DNA of 64,000 nucleotides from Xiphias gladius (taxonomy: Eukaryota > Chordata > Actinopteri > Istiophoriformes > Xiphiidae). Position 1 is the first letter of the stretch, and each line of letters begins with the position of its first letter. The notes below the pieces were generated by a model. The model saw only the letters and a list, made by a program, of their open reading frames with translations. It ran no database searches and was not told where the DNA came from. The stretch is taken from NCBI RefSeq assembly GCF_016859285.1, contig NC_053409.1, positions 26,811,976 to 26,875,975 of the forward strand, read 5' to 3'. A program made the translations under genes and the position numbers. This document shows positions 12,301 to 24,000 of this stretch, in pieces.

Positions 12301-15062
12301 ATGAATCCATCTTGCACTTCCAATGTTGCTAATTTGAACACCAGAATATTTAGTTCTGTTTTCAGGGCATTTAATGGAAAATGACCTCTGATGAATCATC
12401 TTAATTTAGAAAACGGGACTCACTTTCCACTTCACCCAAGTCACACAGCTCATACAACTGATTGTCCTCCTGAATATTTCTGAATCGAGGACCAGAGGAA
12501 GAACAGACGAACGACGTTGGGCCTCTAGAAAAACAAGTTACAACTTATGATTCAGGCCAAATTCTTGTTGATTTTGCTTTTGACAAGATGTTTTCAAATC
12601 ATTTTGTTTAAACTTCAATAAAAGCTTAAACATTTGAATGAGTGATGCAGCACATCAGCCTCCTGAAATAACGTGTTGTAGATTGTCCCTTCCGAGGTTA
12701 CAGATGCCAACGAAAACAAAGAACCGCTTTGTACAAAGTCACGCAAGTAGTCAGAAAAAGCCAGCTCCTGGTTGGCGCGTGAGCAACGGTATGACCGCAG
12801 CGACAGGTGAGAGGTGGCTTTTCCCCACTGGAGTGGGTGAATTTTTGCCATATTCGCACACCTTCGAACAGCACACTTCACGTCACGGCGTCGCAGCACC
12901 TCTAAAAACCTACGAATGCAAATCCTAGGAATTAAGAAAATGCCAGCTAGCCCCGGTTCGTGCCTCTCGTGTATTATCACTACATTTGAGAAAAATAATT
13001 AGAAAAATCCTGACGGTTTTCTAACAACACTGTTCTGAAGGTTTTTTAGACTCTTCTGATCGTCTGGATGATCGATTATTATGTCTGCTGCGACACTGAA
13101 CTCATGTTTAACACAAGTTGCAGCTCAGGACATCTGGCAGTCTGTCAGTGTGCACAACATTAAGCAAAGCTCCAAAACTGGCCTTGGTTCTCTTCCCCCC
13201 CTCAGGACCGTGTCGTTCAGCTGAGGGCGAAGCTGAACTCCACTAAGATGCAAGGTGAATCGAATGACCGAAATCTGACGGCCGTCAGCGCCCAGGTGAA
13301 TGAAAAGACTCAAAAGCTTCGCAGTCAGCTGACTCAGGGTCACGCAGCGGCGAGGAAACAGCTCATCGACCTCACCGTGCAGAGCGACAGCGCTGCCAAG
13401 AGACTGCGGGCGGTCGTCGCCAAGGTGAACTCTCCCACACCTCGTCTGCCCGCTGACGCCCCTTCGGCCGAAACACGGTCTCTGTCTGATTCACGGTGTT
13501 TCTTTCAGGGAGAGAGGCTTTTACGCGTCGCTGAAATGTGCCGAAAGCTGGAGAGCGAGCAGGAAACCATCTTCCCATCGTTGTCGTCAGCTGCAGATGA
13601 TCAAAGATCTGCGACTGAGGAGGAGGAACTGGCAACGGTAGGCCGTGGTCCCGGGTCTCGGTTCTTCCCGCTGACCGAGACCGCCCTAATCAGATGTTGG
13701 AAAGTTGTGGGGGGAGAGGGAGTTCACTAGCGGATCTTGTGGCTCTGTTTCTCTCCGAGATCGTTCTTTTTTCCAATAAACGCGAATGTCCGACCCTGAC
13801 TGACCGAAATGCTGCTGCCTGTTCGAGTTCTGCTCATTTCTGTTTTCCAAACACGTCAACCTCTCGTGACCGGCTGGCTCTCAATCTCCACGTAAAGGGG
13901 ACGTGGTAATTGGACGCTAGGCTCTGACGAAAGGACAGGAACTGTCTACTAATCAGCCATCGGTCACTTTAATGTCGCTACGACGACCTCCATTTAGTGT
14001 AGAGCGGGGCGATGACGAAAGGTTAGCAACAGTTGCCCCAGCGAGGGCAAAGCGCCGAGGTCACGGTCGTCCCGGTGACAAGAACCGAGCGGCTTGGGCA
14101 GGCAGTGAAATTTGGGCACAACGGGAAAAAGAGCGGCTCTCACCGAATTCGACTCGGTTCCCTTCGTTCGTACCAAAGAGCCGATGAAAAGAATCGGATC
14201 GTAACATCACTAGGGCGAGGTACGCCGTGCGAACAACAGGATGTCGTAATTTCAAGGGAGACTTGTTCCAAGTTGGAGAAACCTGAAGCCAAAATCGACT
14301 GAAGTTGACGTTTTCCGGGCAGCTGCAGCAGGAACAGACGCTCAGGGACAGACCGTGAACGCTCGGGTTCGACCTCGGCAGACCCACGTTTAGACACATC
14401 CGCGACCCATCGGCCCCGGTTAACTTGGTTTCTACCTCCTGCTTCTCAAACTTGGTAACGAGACCGTGCCCTCGCCGACGTGACGTGTTGTCCGTCTCCG
14501 CTGTTACTGGAAGTTGCAGTTCTCATCCTCCCAAACACGTTTGAACACGAAACGCCGTCTTGGAACAGACTGGAGTGGCATGTGTGTTGAAATGTACGGA
14601 AAAGCCGCTTCACTCACCATTTATTTGGTGTTGAACTTTTATGCTCAACACCAAATAAGCGGGAATTATCCTTAAAGGGGACGAACCGGGGCAAAGCTTT
14701 AAGGCGTAACCGTTGCTTCTCCTCAAACAAGCTTGGGTAGTTTTCCACACTGACCTCTGTGTCTCGGTCCGTAGGAGATACCGGAGTTTCCAGAGTTGCA
14801 GCAGGTGACGCGGCGCATCAACACCGCTCTGCTCCGTCGAGAGGCTCTGAAGAGACAGAGGGAGGATCTGAGCCGAGAGAACCGGCAGCTGAAGCTCCTG
14901 CTGCGTCAGCACCTGGACGCCATGAGGGTCAGCGACCGCGACCTCGACGGACGCCACGCTCTGCTCACCGTGCGCCAGGCCCCCGCCACGACGGGCCCTC
15001 CGGACACCGACAGACGCCACACCGTCGTTGAGGCCGCTCACGCCGTCAAACGGTCACTGTAA
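9350..15062 (+). CDS. ccdc65: Coiled-coil domain-containing protein 65 / dynein regulatory complex subunit 2 (incomplete as read)
   Basis: DRC2 is a coiled-coil subunit of the nexin-dynein regulatory complex that links outer doublets of motile cilia. Exons read: 9350-9493, 11468-11618, 11728-11889, 13206-13424, 13509-13637, 14775-15062 (TAA 15060-15062). The ATG at 9350 opens MPKKAKKGG, as in the family, followed by AEEEMAKKKEEIL. Later landmarks are GERLLRVAEMCRKLE and LLRQHLDAMRVSD, both conserved in DRC2. Nearly all of it is predicted coiled coil (Glu/Lys/Gln/Arg-rich heptads). The read exons give about 363 codons against roughly 484 in human. The first exon ends in phase 0 but the next needs two incoming bases, so at least one exon, about 120-140 residues by comparison, is missing between 9493 and 11468, where a satellite array lies. 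The gene may be expressed in altered form, decayed, or affected by misassembly. Its 5' control is probably the X-box block at 7.3 kb. Confidence 0.88.
9937..11275 (+). repeat. Satellite array, about 181-bp unit, about 7.4 copies
   Basis: Units begin ACGAGTACAGAGATG at 9937, 10118, 10301, 10482, 10664, 10845, 11032 and a last partial at 11213; spacings are 181, 183, 181, 182, 181, 187 and 181 nt. The unit is A-rich and is itself built from degenerate ACNAAGAGAC/CAAAACGA-like short modules on a 10-16 nt scale. The first four copies alternate between two variants (GACACAAAACAGGTAC with CAACTACAG; GAGACACAAAACAGCTAC with CAACTATAG), giving a dimeric higher-order period of about 364 nt. It lies inside a CCDC65 intron. 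Confidence 0.95.
11890..13205 (+). other. CCDC65 intron
   Basis: Intron of 1316 nt with a (CA)n tract at 12083-12108 and an island of different composition at about 12630-12960 (see findings). No exon recognised. Confidence 0.65.
13638..14774 (+). other. CCDC65 intron
   Basis: Intron of 1137 nt, unusually CpG-rich between about 13970 and 14480 and without a recognisable gene. Text such as AGAATCGGATCGTAACATCACTAG near 14190-14213 resembles ends of common fish DNA-transposon-derived repeats. A 14-bp inverted repeat sits at 14621-14658. Confidence 0.5.
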
Positions 15063-15160
15063 CACAGACACTCTGACATGGTTTAGAAAGCTTAAATACT
15101 GTATGTCATTAACAAAACTACCAAAAATGTGAGTTTTCATTTCTCGATGAAATATTCAAA

Positions 15161-15166
15161 ATTAAA
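15161..15166 (+). promoter_or_regulatory. Candidate CCDC65 polyadenylation signal (ATTAAA)
   Basis: ATTAAA about 100 nt after the CCDC65 stop codon, followed by the T-rich/GT-containing stretch GATTTTATTGTAC. Plausible position and context; not proven. Confidence 0.45.
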
Positions 15167-15341
15167 GTCTGATTTTATTGTACACGCACTTACCTTTAAT
15201 TCCTGGAGCTTTCAACCATTTCCCACAGCCCTCTTCAGGTGTCCCTGAAATGGTTTGTGTCAACTGAACCTTCCTCCCATTTCACGATAATGTTTTAAAA
15301 CAACACGCGTCAGATGAGTTTGAACCCACTGGGATTCAAGA

Positions 15342-15895
15342 TACACTACGTGGCCAAAAGTATGCGGACACCCGGACTTTCCCTCCACGTCTGACAGTGT
15401 AACATGTGATCAGACACCATGTCCATTAACCTGCTGCTCTAACGGCCTCCGCTGTCCTCCATGTTAGTCAGTACAAACCAAGTAAAACTTTATGAGCATC
15501 ACATTAACCGACACGTCCAAATTTCACCAGAAGGCAGTTCAGGACAGTGGTACGTTGTCCTCATAGTCCCGGGTCAGGGACTATTCTGTAAATGACTGTA
15601 GCCCGAAGGCTACGTGGACAGACTGTGGAGAAGCTCAGCTCCCTGAGCAACAGACCACAGGCAGTCAAAACAGGCCCAGCAACATCACCATCAGCCCCTC
15701 GGGGCGGCGTCCTCACATCCCACCTCTCTACACAAATGACTGTCGGCCCCTCGCCCGTCACCGCACACCTGAAATACTCTGATGACGTTGCTGGGCTTCA
15801 TCGGAACAACGAGGCCTCGGCCAAACCAGGAAAAACAGACAGACCAAAAGTACGCAAACTGTGGGCAGGGGTGTCCGCATACTTTTGGCCATACC
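15342..15895. mobile_element. Non-autonomous DNA transposon with CACTACGTGGCCAAAAGTATG termini
   Basis: Left end TACACTACGTGGCCAAAAGTATGCGGACACC and right end GTGTCCGCATACTTTTGGCCATA are inverted over about 22 nt, 554 nt apart. Inside I see no transposase motif, so it is a MITE-like or internally deleted element. Very similar ends flank many teleost DNA transposons; I do not assign a superfamily. Confidence 0.75.
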
Positions 15896-18800
15896 CTGTC
15901 AAGCTTTTTGAGAGTGTGTTGGGAGTTTTACAGCATGTCCCCAATCCAGGTTAAACAAGTTCTAAACAGGCCTTGAGACTGACCTCACACGGGAAAAGTG
16001 CCGGACAGTCACTACTCAGACTAAACACTGTCCATTTTGGACAACGTGCTGACGACGGACGTCGTGAGCCGGGGAAACGGAGCTGCTGCTCACAGCTGGA
16101 AAACATTTAAATAAAGTGCTCTGGGAATATCTTAGATCGGCTCATTCCAAAGCTTCTCCGACTAGAATCATCCTCTGTAGAATTTGTCTGCTTTTGTTTC
16201 TGGGGCACGATGATATGCCTCAAGTTTTAGGTCCTCATTTCAACAGCAGCTTTGAACAAGCAGCAGAATAAAGCCGCAACTAACAATTCCCTTGTATTAT
16301 CCATTAGTCTGCCGGTTATTTTCCTGATGAATCCTTTGGTCTATAAAATGACCTGTCACAGTTTAACCCTAGAGCACATGGTAACATTAAATGTCCAAAA
16401 CCCAAAAATGTTCTGTTTAACAAAAAATTAGAAAAAGGAGCAAATTCTCGCATTTGCATTTTTAGATGGAAAAAAAAAAAAAAACTCTTAAAAAACTTTT
16501 ATACGGATTTAAATTCTAGTTTTAGTTTTTAATTGTTTGTAGGATGTCTGATTCTTCTCATGAGTCATTTTACTATTGATATTTTTAATTTCTTTCTCTG
16601 TCTCATTGTGAATCAAAAAGCTTCCTGGCTCTGAACATTTGGTCTTTTGTTCTTCAGTGAAACTGATTTTCAGGGGTCACAGAAACTGATTAGTGGAACC
16701 GTCTGAAATGAACCTTGTGAAGTGGTTTTCATTTCCTTTTGCCGTTTTCGTGGACTCCTCCGTTTGACATTCTGTTTTAAAGGATTTCAACAAAATATTT
16801 GATTGTTTATGAAACAGTCAAATAATTAGCGATTGAAAGAAATTTGATCGACGAATCAATTAATCGACTAACTGTTGCAGCTCTACTGCAGAAACCCAAG
16901 CGTCATGCTTTGCCGGAGCTTTTATTTTGGCGGTCTTTTTCCTGCCAAAACATTTCCACACAAACTGGTGATTTCCGACAGAATGATGAGCAGAGCAGCA
17001 GCCTCTGTACAGGTACACCATTTAATAGTTATTATAGACATTTTATATACATTTCAACAGTTGTATTCTGCTATGTGGTACAATCTTTAAAATCTGCTGT
17101 TTCATAGTTTGTAAATCAAAAAAAAAAAAATTACAAAACTCATCAAAACTCGCAAACTGATCAGAACTTTTTTTTTTTTAATCCATTTTCTGGAAGACTA
17201 GAAAAAATACTTTTATTGTATTACTCATGCATTACACAAACAAAAAAAAGTCTTTAGTTACACAGTAAGTTGTAGCGTTGGTGAAAATAAAACAAACATG
17301 AAAAGATTGTGTTTGGAGTTGTGATGAACCAGGAGCCGCTCGCGTTACAAATCCCTTCAGTTAGAAGAATTAAATTAGAACAAACAGAAGTGTGGATCAG
17401 AACAAACCACAGCGATAACATGAAACTCCCCGCGTGGCAGGTCGGGACTAGTTTTCTCCTCACAAAGACGAGACTAAAAACCGTCTAATGATATAAATAA
17501 CTTGACTCCTGCTTGTTGAAGCCGTGAAGAAGAAAAGTGAAGAGAAAAATCACACCGTGATATGAGTACGAGGAGGAGGAGGAGGAGGAGAGCTACAGCT
17601 GCTAAACGAGGCCGTCTGTTACTGTTTAAACCCGACACTCTGACTGAGACTGTGGTGCGTTCAGGTACTCTGTAAAGCCGAATATTTCCTAATTTATCAA
17701 CAGAAGTTGGCCTCAAACTGCTGAAAAAACGAGCTGTGATATTTCACTTCAACACAATACACCACGATCAAAAATCTTTACAATTAAAAAAACAAAACAA
17801 CTATAAAATCAATCATTGCTTCCTCTTCTTGGAGTAATATCAGCTTGGACAAAAAGACAACATATTACAGTTTTCCGTCCCAGCTACACATATAAATAAA
17901 ACTTTCACACTAAAAATGGAAATCAAATATTGTTTTTAAAAATCTGATTTCTGCAGTCAAACCTGGATTTGGATTCTTCACGGTGAAGCTGAGAACGACA
18001 AACGGACCCTGGAACTGACGAGAACTGCCTGAGTGCACCACAGAAGACGTGAACGCACATGAATACTCTGCCGTTGTGTCCTCCAGGAACAGAGCTGGCC
18101 AGAATGTCAACATTTGATCTTAAAAGGGGACAGTGGACTGGGACACACTTTACGTTTCAGTACGTTTGGGATCGGGGCCGCTCCGCTGGGACCGCCGTGG
18201 GAAGAGTTTACGGTGCTGGATCAATTAAGTCAACGGTGTGAAATCCCTTCACACGCTGTGAGGAAGAGACGGTTTTTAATAAATCTGCCGCTTTATCATT
18301 TTCCTGTCGGTGACGACACTAAACCGAATGTCCAAGCCTGCGTCTGACTGAGAGCTGATGTCTTTATTTCAAACCTTAGTGTTTTAGTCAGTTTAAATTC
18401 CCGCTCAACATTTTCCTGAATTTGTTGTAACACGCCAAGACCCAGAGGACAAACAATAAGCGATCGTGACTGTTGAGGAAAAGTCGACGGGAATTTTTTT
18501 CAGCCCCTCCTTCCATATTAAACACAAACCTCAGACGACAGCAGCTGTTCACACCACGTCCACGTGGCTTTAACTGATCTTTTTCAGCCTTATTCAACTA
18601 TGTGTGTGTGTGTGTGTGTGTATCATGTCTGTCTCTACCATCCTTCCCATGAGACGTGAACGCAGCATCATTAAGGAGGAAGTGAAAAGACCTCAATAAT
18701 AATGGGTTTCCCTCTGTCGGGTCACTATATATTCACCTCCTCCTCTTCCTCGGCCGAGTCTCAACACTCCTGAGCAGCTCCCTCTCTCTCTCTCTTTTAC

Positions 18801-21096
18801 TCTCTGCATTAAAAGTCTGCGACAGGGTCCAGAAACTGAACCCAGGTCTTCTCGCAACAACCAGACTCCATCTTGAAAGGTCAGACGGAGGCGACGGGAA
18901 ACGGGGCGTAGATGGGCGGGGTTCTGCGAGCGCTTCGACGGCAGGACTGGACGGGAAAGAGGAACTAGAGTCCTCCTCGGTGCCGTGAACGAGACGTTTA
19001 TAAAAAAGGATTATAAAAACTAGATTTATTTTACACAAAGAAAAACCGTGGAACTGCAGTAACGCTAACTGTCTGAATGCTTTGCTCCTCACATTGGTGG
19101 GGTTTAGACGCAGGGCTCTGATTGGCCCACCAGGGGCGGAGGTGGGGGAGGTTGAACCAGTCCTCTACATCCAATCAGCTCAAACCTGCTCAGAGAAACG
19201 GCAACAGACGATCTGATTTCTAACCCGACGTGGTCGTTGCTGGAGTTTTTAGAAACAAAAATCAACAGATAATGTTGAGTTCTCTCAATTGATATTTCTT
19301 AAAAAACACTGTAAAAAAGTTGGGCAGGTTAAAATCTGAGAACCGTTGTTTCTTGTTGTTCTTCTCCTCAAGCTTTGGTTCAGATTTGATTATTAAAAAA
19401 AACTTAAAAGAAACCACGGTTGGTTAAAACGTCAAATGATCTGCTCCCGTTTTGAATCCAGCTGATTTTCCCCCCGTGCTGCAGCTGGAGGAAAAATCCG
19501 CCTCAGATGTTCTTCCACTGCTGCTCAGCTCAGTTTGTGACATGCAACACTTCCCCGCATTTAAACGGTTTCGTTAACTTGGAAGTGAACGCAGCTTCCC
19601 TCGGTCGGCGTTAACGTCAATCCTCGGGGTCAAATCTGGGGCGCGTTCGACGTCGCAACGTTTTTCTGGCCTGTTTGCTCCCGTGTGAAACACGATGTGA
19701 TGTCGCGGTGCACTGACACACCCTGGAGTACACTTCCACATCACTGCGGCGAGGTGAGGAGATCGAAGGTCAGCCAGGTCAGCAAAACCTAGATTTGCGG
19801 CCGAAACGCGGAACTGCATTGACGGGACTGATGCCGACACTCTGAACTGAAAACAAGCCCGTTTGCTTTAGGAGGAGGTGACAGTGACGCCGGCGTCAAG
19901 AGGTTTTACAATTCAGGGCCGCTGCTAATCTTTACTTTCATTACTGACTCACTGGTCAGTGGTTTAGGCTATGAAATGTTTGACCACGGTGGAAAATGTC
20001 CATCCCAGCGTCAGTCCAAGGCGACGTCCTCAGACGTCTTTGTTTTGTCCAAAACTGACAGAGAGATTCAGTTACTGTGACAGAACAGAAAAGCTGGAGA
20101 ATCGGCCGCTGCAGATTGATAAATGACTGAAACCATGAGTCCGATACTGACACTGTTCATTAAAAGGTCCGGGGGCCTTGCGGTTAAGATGAACACCATC
20201 TAACTGCAACGCCACCGGCCGGATTCCGTTTGGGAAACTGTCCAATAAAAGGCAAAAATGCCACAATAATCTCGTAAATTGTTAATTTTCCGTAGCTGGA
20301 CTAATCAACGCTCAGGGGTGTAACGATACTGAGTCTGTGCAAAAATCAACCGCTGTGGGGCTCTTCCCTGTTCGACTGCTGAACACCGGTGCAAAGTGGC
20401 GGCTCTCTGAGGGACTGATGCCAAAACCGTTTACTCAACGTTTACTACTGAGAGAATCACACAGGAAACATCTGGACCTGATGTTGGTGCCGTCTGTGTG
20501 GTCAGTTTTTGACAGGAGGATGAAGAACACACCAAACTACTGAACGCAGACAGAAACGAGAACATCACTGAGCCGATTGGGGGGATTTCTCCTTTAACTC
20601 CGTCGTCTGCTCTGCCCCCGTCTGAGCTTCAGGAGGCCAAACTAGCATTAATGCGAGGGAGGGGCGGGGGTCGGGGCTTCACGTAGTGTCGTCAGCGCTA
20701 TGGTCGGGGCCCTGCAGTCGGGGGGGGGGGGGTGACATCACAGGACAGGTGAGCTGCAGGCGAGCTGCAGGCGAGCTGCCGTGTGTCGGCCTGCAGGTTT
20801 AAACAGCGTCTCCACAACGTTTCTCAGTCTCTTCAGTCAGTCGGAGGGAGACGGCAACACTCCACCTCTTAACTTAAACTGTGTGTAAGTGCGAGTGTGT
20901 GTGTGTGTGTGTTTTCAGTTGTCCAGTGGAGATCCTCATTACCTCCAGTCTTTCTTTAATATATATTCTGTGTTCAGAGACCTGAACAGACCTGAATCAT
21001 GTATGTGTGTGAACAGACTAGCCTGTCTCTCTCTCTCTCTCTCTGTGTGTGTCTGAGTCTCTCGCCCCGCAGTCGGCTGCTACTTCTCCTCCTCGT
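15896..21096. other. CCDC65-STRN3 convergent interval, including probable STRN3 3' UTR
   Basis: No gene recognised. The minus-strand STRN3 stop is at 21097-21099, so its 3' UTR runs leftwards. A minus-strand AATAAA (plus TTTATT at 17212-17217) would give a 3' UTR of about 3.9 kb and is one of several possibilities. Also here are a degraded dispersed repeat (16268-16890), a (TG)n run (18601-18622), a poly-G run (about 20719-20731) and TC/TG tracts (21029-21050). Confidence 0.5.
16268..16890. repeat. Degenerate copy of the GATTAATCG-ended dispersed repeat
   Basis: The left part shares phrases with other copies (TGGTCTATAAAATG, CCAAAACCCAAAAATGTTC) and the right part ends AATCGACTAACTGTTGCAGCTCTA. 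This is the recurring teleost repeat described in the findings. The centre is diverged or interrupted. Confidence 0.5.
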
Positions 21097-24000
21097 CTAG
21101 ACGTAGACCCGGGCGAGGGCGTCAGCTCCGGCGGAGGCGATGTAGGCCTTGGAGGGGTGGAAGGCCACGTCGTAGATGGCCTCCTCGCTCTTCTTACGGT
21201 GAGCCGTGATCTCCTGAACGCATGTTTTACTGTCGAGGTTCCACAGACGCAGGGAGCAGTCGTGACCTGAGGAGGAGGAGACGGAGACGTCACTGATCAC
21301 AACGTCAATGCTCTGACAGATTAAAACACACTGCTGAAAATAAAACCGGATTAAAACGGATCATCTGTTTTGCGTGCGTGACTTACTGCCGGACATCAGG
21401 TAGATCCCGTTGGGATCCACAGCCAGACTGGTCACGGCGTCCAGGTGAGCCACCATGGCATGAATCACTTTACCTGCACACGGACAGAGGAGGTCAGAGA
21501 GGTGGATAAGGGCCGGTTTAAGGCCCGTCAGAACACCCTGCTATCCGACCCTCAGCCAATCCCTTCAGAGGGAGTGGAAAGCTGACGACAGACAGATCAA
21601 CACTAGTGCTCGGCAGATGCTGATATTTATATATTTCATACGTACGTGCTCACGTTTCCCAGTCTTCCCCAAAACTCATGACGCTATCACCTCGCTGTCG
21701 TAGCTAAACTCCACCCTGAGATTTATTATTCTATATATTGTTTCCAGGGTTGCACAAGAAGCACAACAAGATGAAGCCACAAAACCACATCCTGATTTAA
21801 AAAAAAAAATGTATAGCTGTAAGTTATGTAAGCTACGCTTGCAGACCGGATGTCGAACTGTCAGGTAAACATCCCTCACTCACACACAGAACTCTTTAAA
21901 TCACTACAACTTGTGTGTCTGCCAAGCGTTAGTTTGATCAATTCTACCAATAATGTTCATGTCACCAAATGGAATCGTTCTGCTCTTTTTGTTGCCCACA
22001 ACTGTTTAAATGTAGGATTCGTTCCTTTGAGTTTCTTAAACGTCAGGAACTATCACACAGCAGCGGCACTGGTAACTGCATCTCCACACTGAGAGGCACT
22101 GTCTCTCTTTCAGCACTGCTGGCTTCATTCATTACATATATCTCCCAACGCGCCGACGGGATCAGTCAGGAGGATCTAAGCAGCATTAAGGGTCAGTGTT
22201 TCTCCAAAAACCAGACAAGATCTACAGTTTATTCAGTGAAATCATTTGTGACATAGCAGCCATCCTCAAAGACGATGAAGTCCCACATGAAAAAAAGAGA
22301 TATGAAAGAAAAACATCAGAAAATTAGAACAGACATGATTTTATAACTGACCACCCACAGTTCTGTGGAGTAAAATCAAGTTTAATTTACGGTGAGAAAT
22401 AGCTGGAGGCCTGTGATTTTGCCCTGTAATTTTAACACAAAATCCAGCCTCCTGTCACCAAAAGTTTCGGGAACTTTAATTTTCTGAACTCGTTCTTCCC
22501 CAAGAATTAATGTCCAGGAACTTTCTCAAACGGTAAAAGATCCTCCAGCACTTTGTGTTTGTTGTTTCCGCAGCAGGACAAAAGCCACGGGAAGATTAAG
22601 CAAATTAAAACTGCTGATGTATCAAAAGCACGACGGTCGCCTTTCACGTCATTATTACATTTGAGTAATGATGTCTTCGTTTTCTTTAGCCGCTCCGTCC
22701 TGACTATCGTCGGCCACAAACTACAAGCAAAACAACATTTGCATAACATTTGTATAAAACGCTTGTGTGCTGGACCAATCAGAGACGTTCAGCGCCGAAC
22801 TTCTCTGCAAGCCCCGCCTCAAAAATTTACTCAGCCTGCAGAAATGCTGAGTAAATTTCCTGCTCCCTGGGGAGAGCTGCTGTGCTGGAGCCTCAGAACT
22901 CAGGTAGAGAGACAGGCAGGGGAGCAGTAGAGCACTGACCTGACTTGTTATCGTAGAATTTGATGTGTCTGTCTTCATGAGCGGTGATGGTGACGGGTAG
23001 CGTGGGATGACTCACCACCTTATTGATATGATTCGACCCCGGGAGGGCTGGGGTAAAAAACAACAAACGAAAAAGGATTAAAGTAGACGCATTACTGCAC
23101 ACTTCTGTTGAACGTGCGCGTGTTGGTGTGCGTGTTCTTACTGCCGTCTCCCTGCCCCTTCAGCACCAGTGCATGCTGGGAGGTCTCCAGGTCGTACACC
23201 ACCACGTCTCCACTGTTAAAGGACGCCACCATGTGGGCGGGGTCACAACCGTTAAAGTCCACCGATGTGGGGACCCCGTGCTCTGCAGACAGACACACAC
23301 ACATTAATAAGTGGAGGTTGTTTGACTGTAGCTGCTATGTCCCGTTGTCTCCCCCGGGGGGCGCTCTGTCCTCCGTCCCCTCTGTGGCCTCACCCTTGTT
23401 TGTGTTGAAAGTGCAGATGCAGGGGTTTTTCTCCGTCGGGTTCCACAGTTTCACCGTTCCGTCGGCCGAGCAGGACAGGAGGCGGTTCTTGATGCCGCTG
23501 TAAGCCAGTCCCCACACGGCGTCCGTATGCCCCGCCCACGACCCCGCGAGGACACTGGGGTCTGATTGGACAAGAGGAGAAAGGAGTCGCCTCGTGTTTA
23601 ATAAAACGGGACAGCTTTTGGTCTTCTGCTTCTACAACTATTTTGAAATGTTGAACCTGACAGTGAGGACATCTTTGGAAAGGAAGGACACTTTAAGAGA
23701 GCGAGTATGTTTAGAAAGGGCATTGTGGGAATTCATGCTTGGTTTCAGGGTTGAGGTTAGTATCATTATTCCACAAGTGCAGAGCTGTCTACCGTAGGTG
23801 TCGTAGGGGTCGACATTTGAGCTGGGGATGTTCCACCACTGGATGGTCGAGTCGATGCCTCCACTGAAACACTGTTCACCACTGGAGGTCATCGCCAACG
23901 ACAACACTGGACCACTGAAACAGACAGACCGAGACCTTTAAAAAGCTTTTTACTAGACTGGGTTGAGGTAACTGCTTTAGTTCATCATTTATTTACTATA

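Noticed and set aside
12615-12980. 121-codon minus-strand frame as a protein-coding gene
   Set aside because: No start context, domain or splice signals; listed only as a composition anomaly.
14359-14372. Possible tRNA B-box (GGGTTCGACCTCG)
   Set aside because: No matching A-box or stems within 80 nt; not a tRNA.
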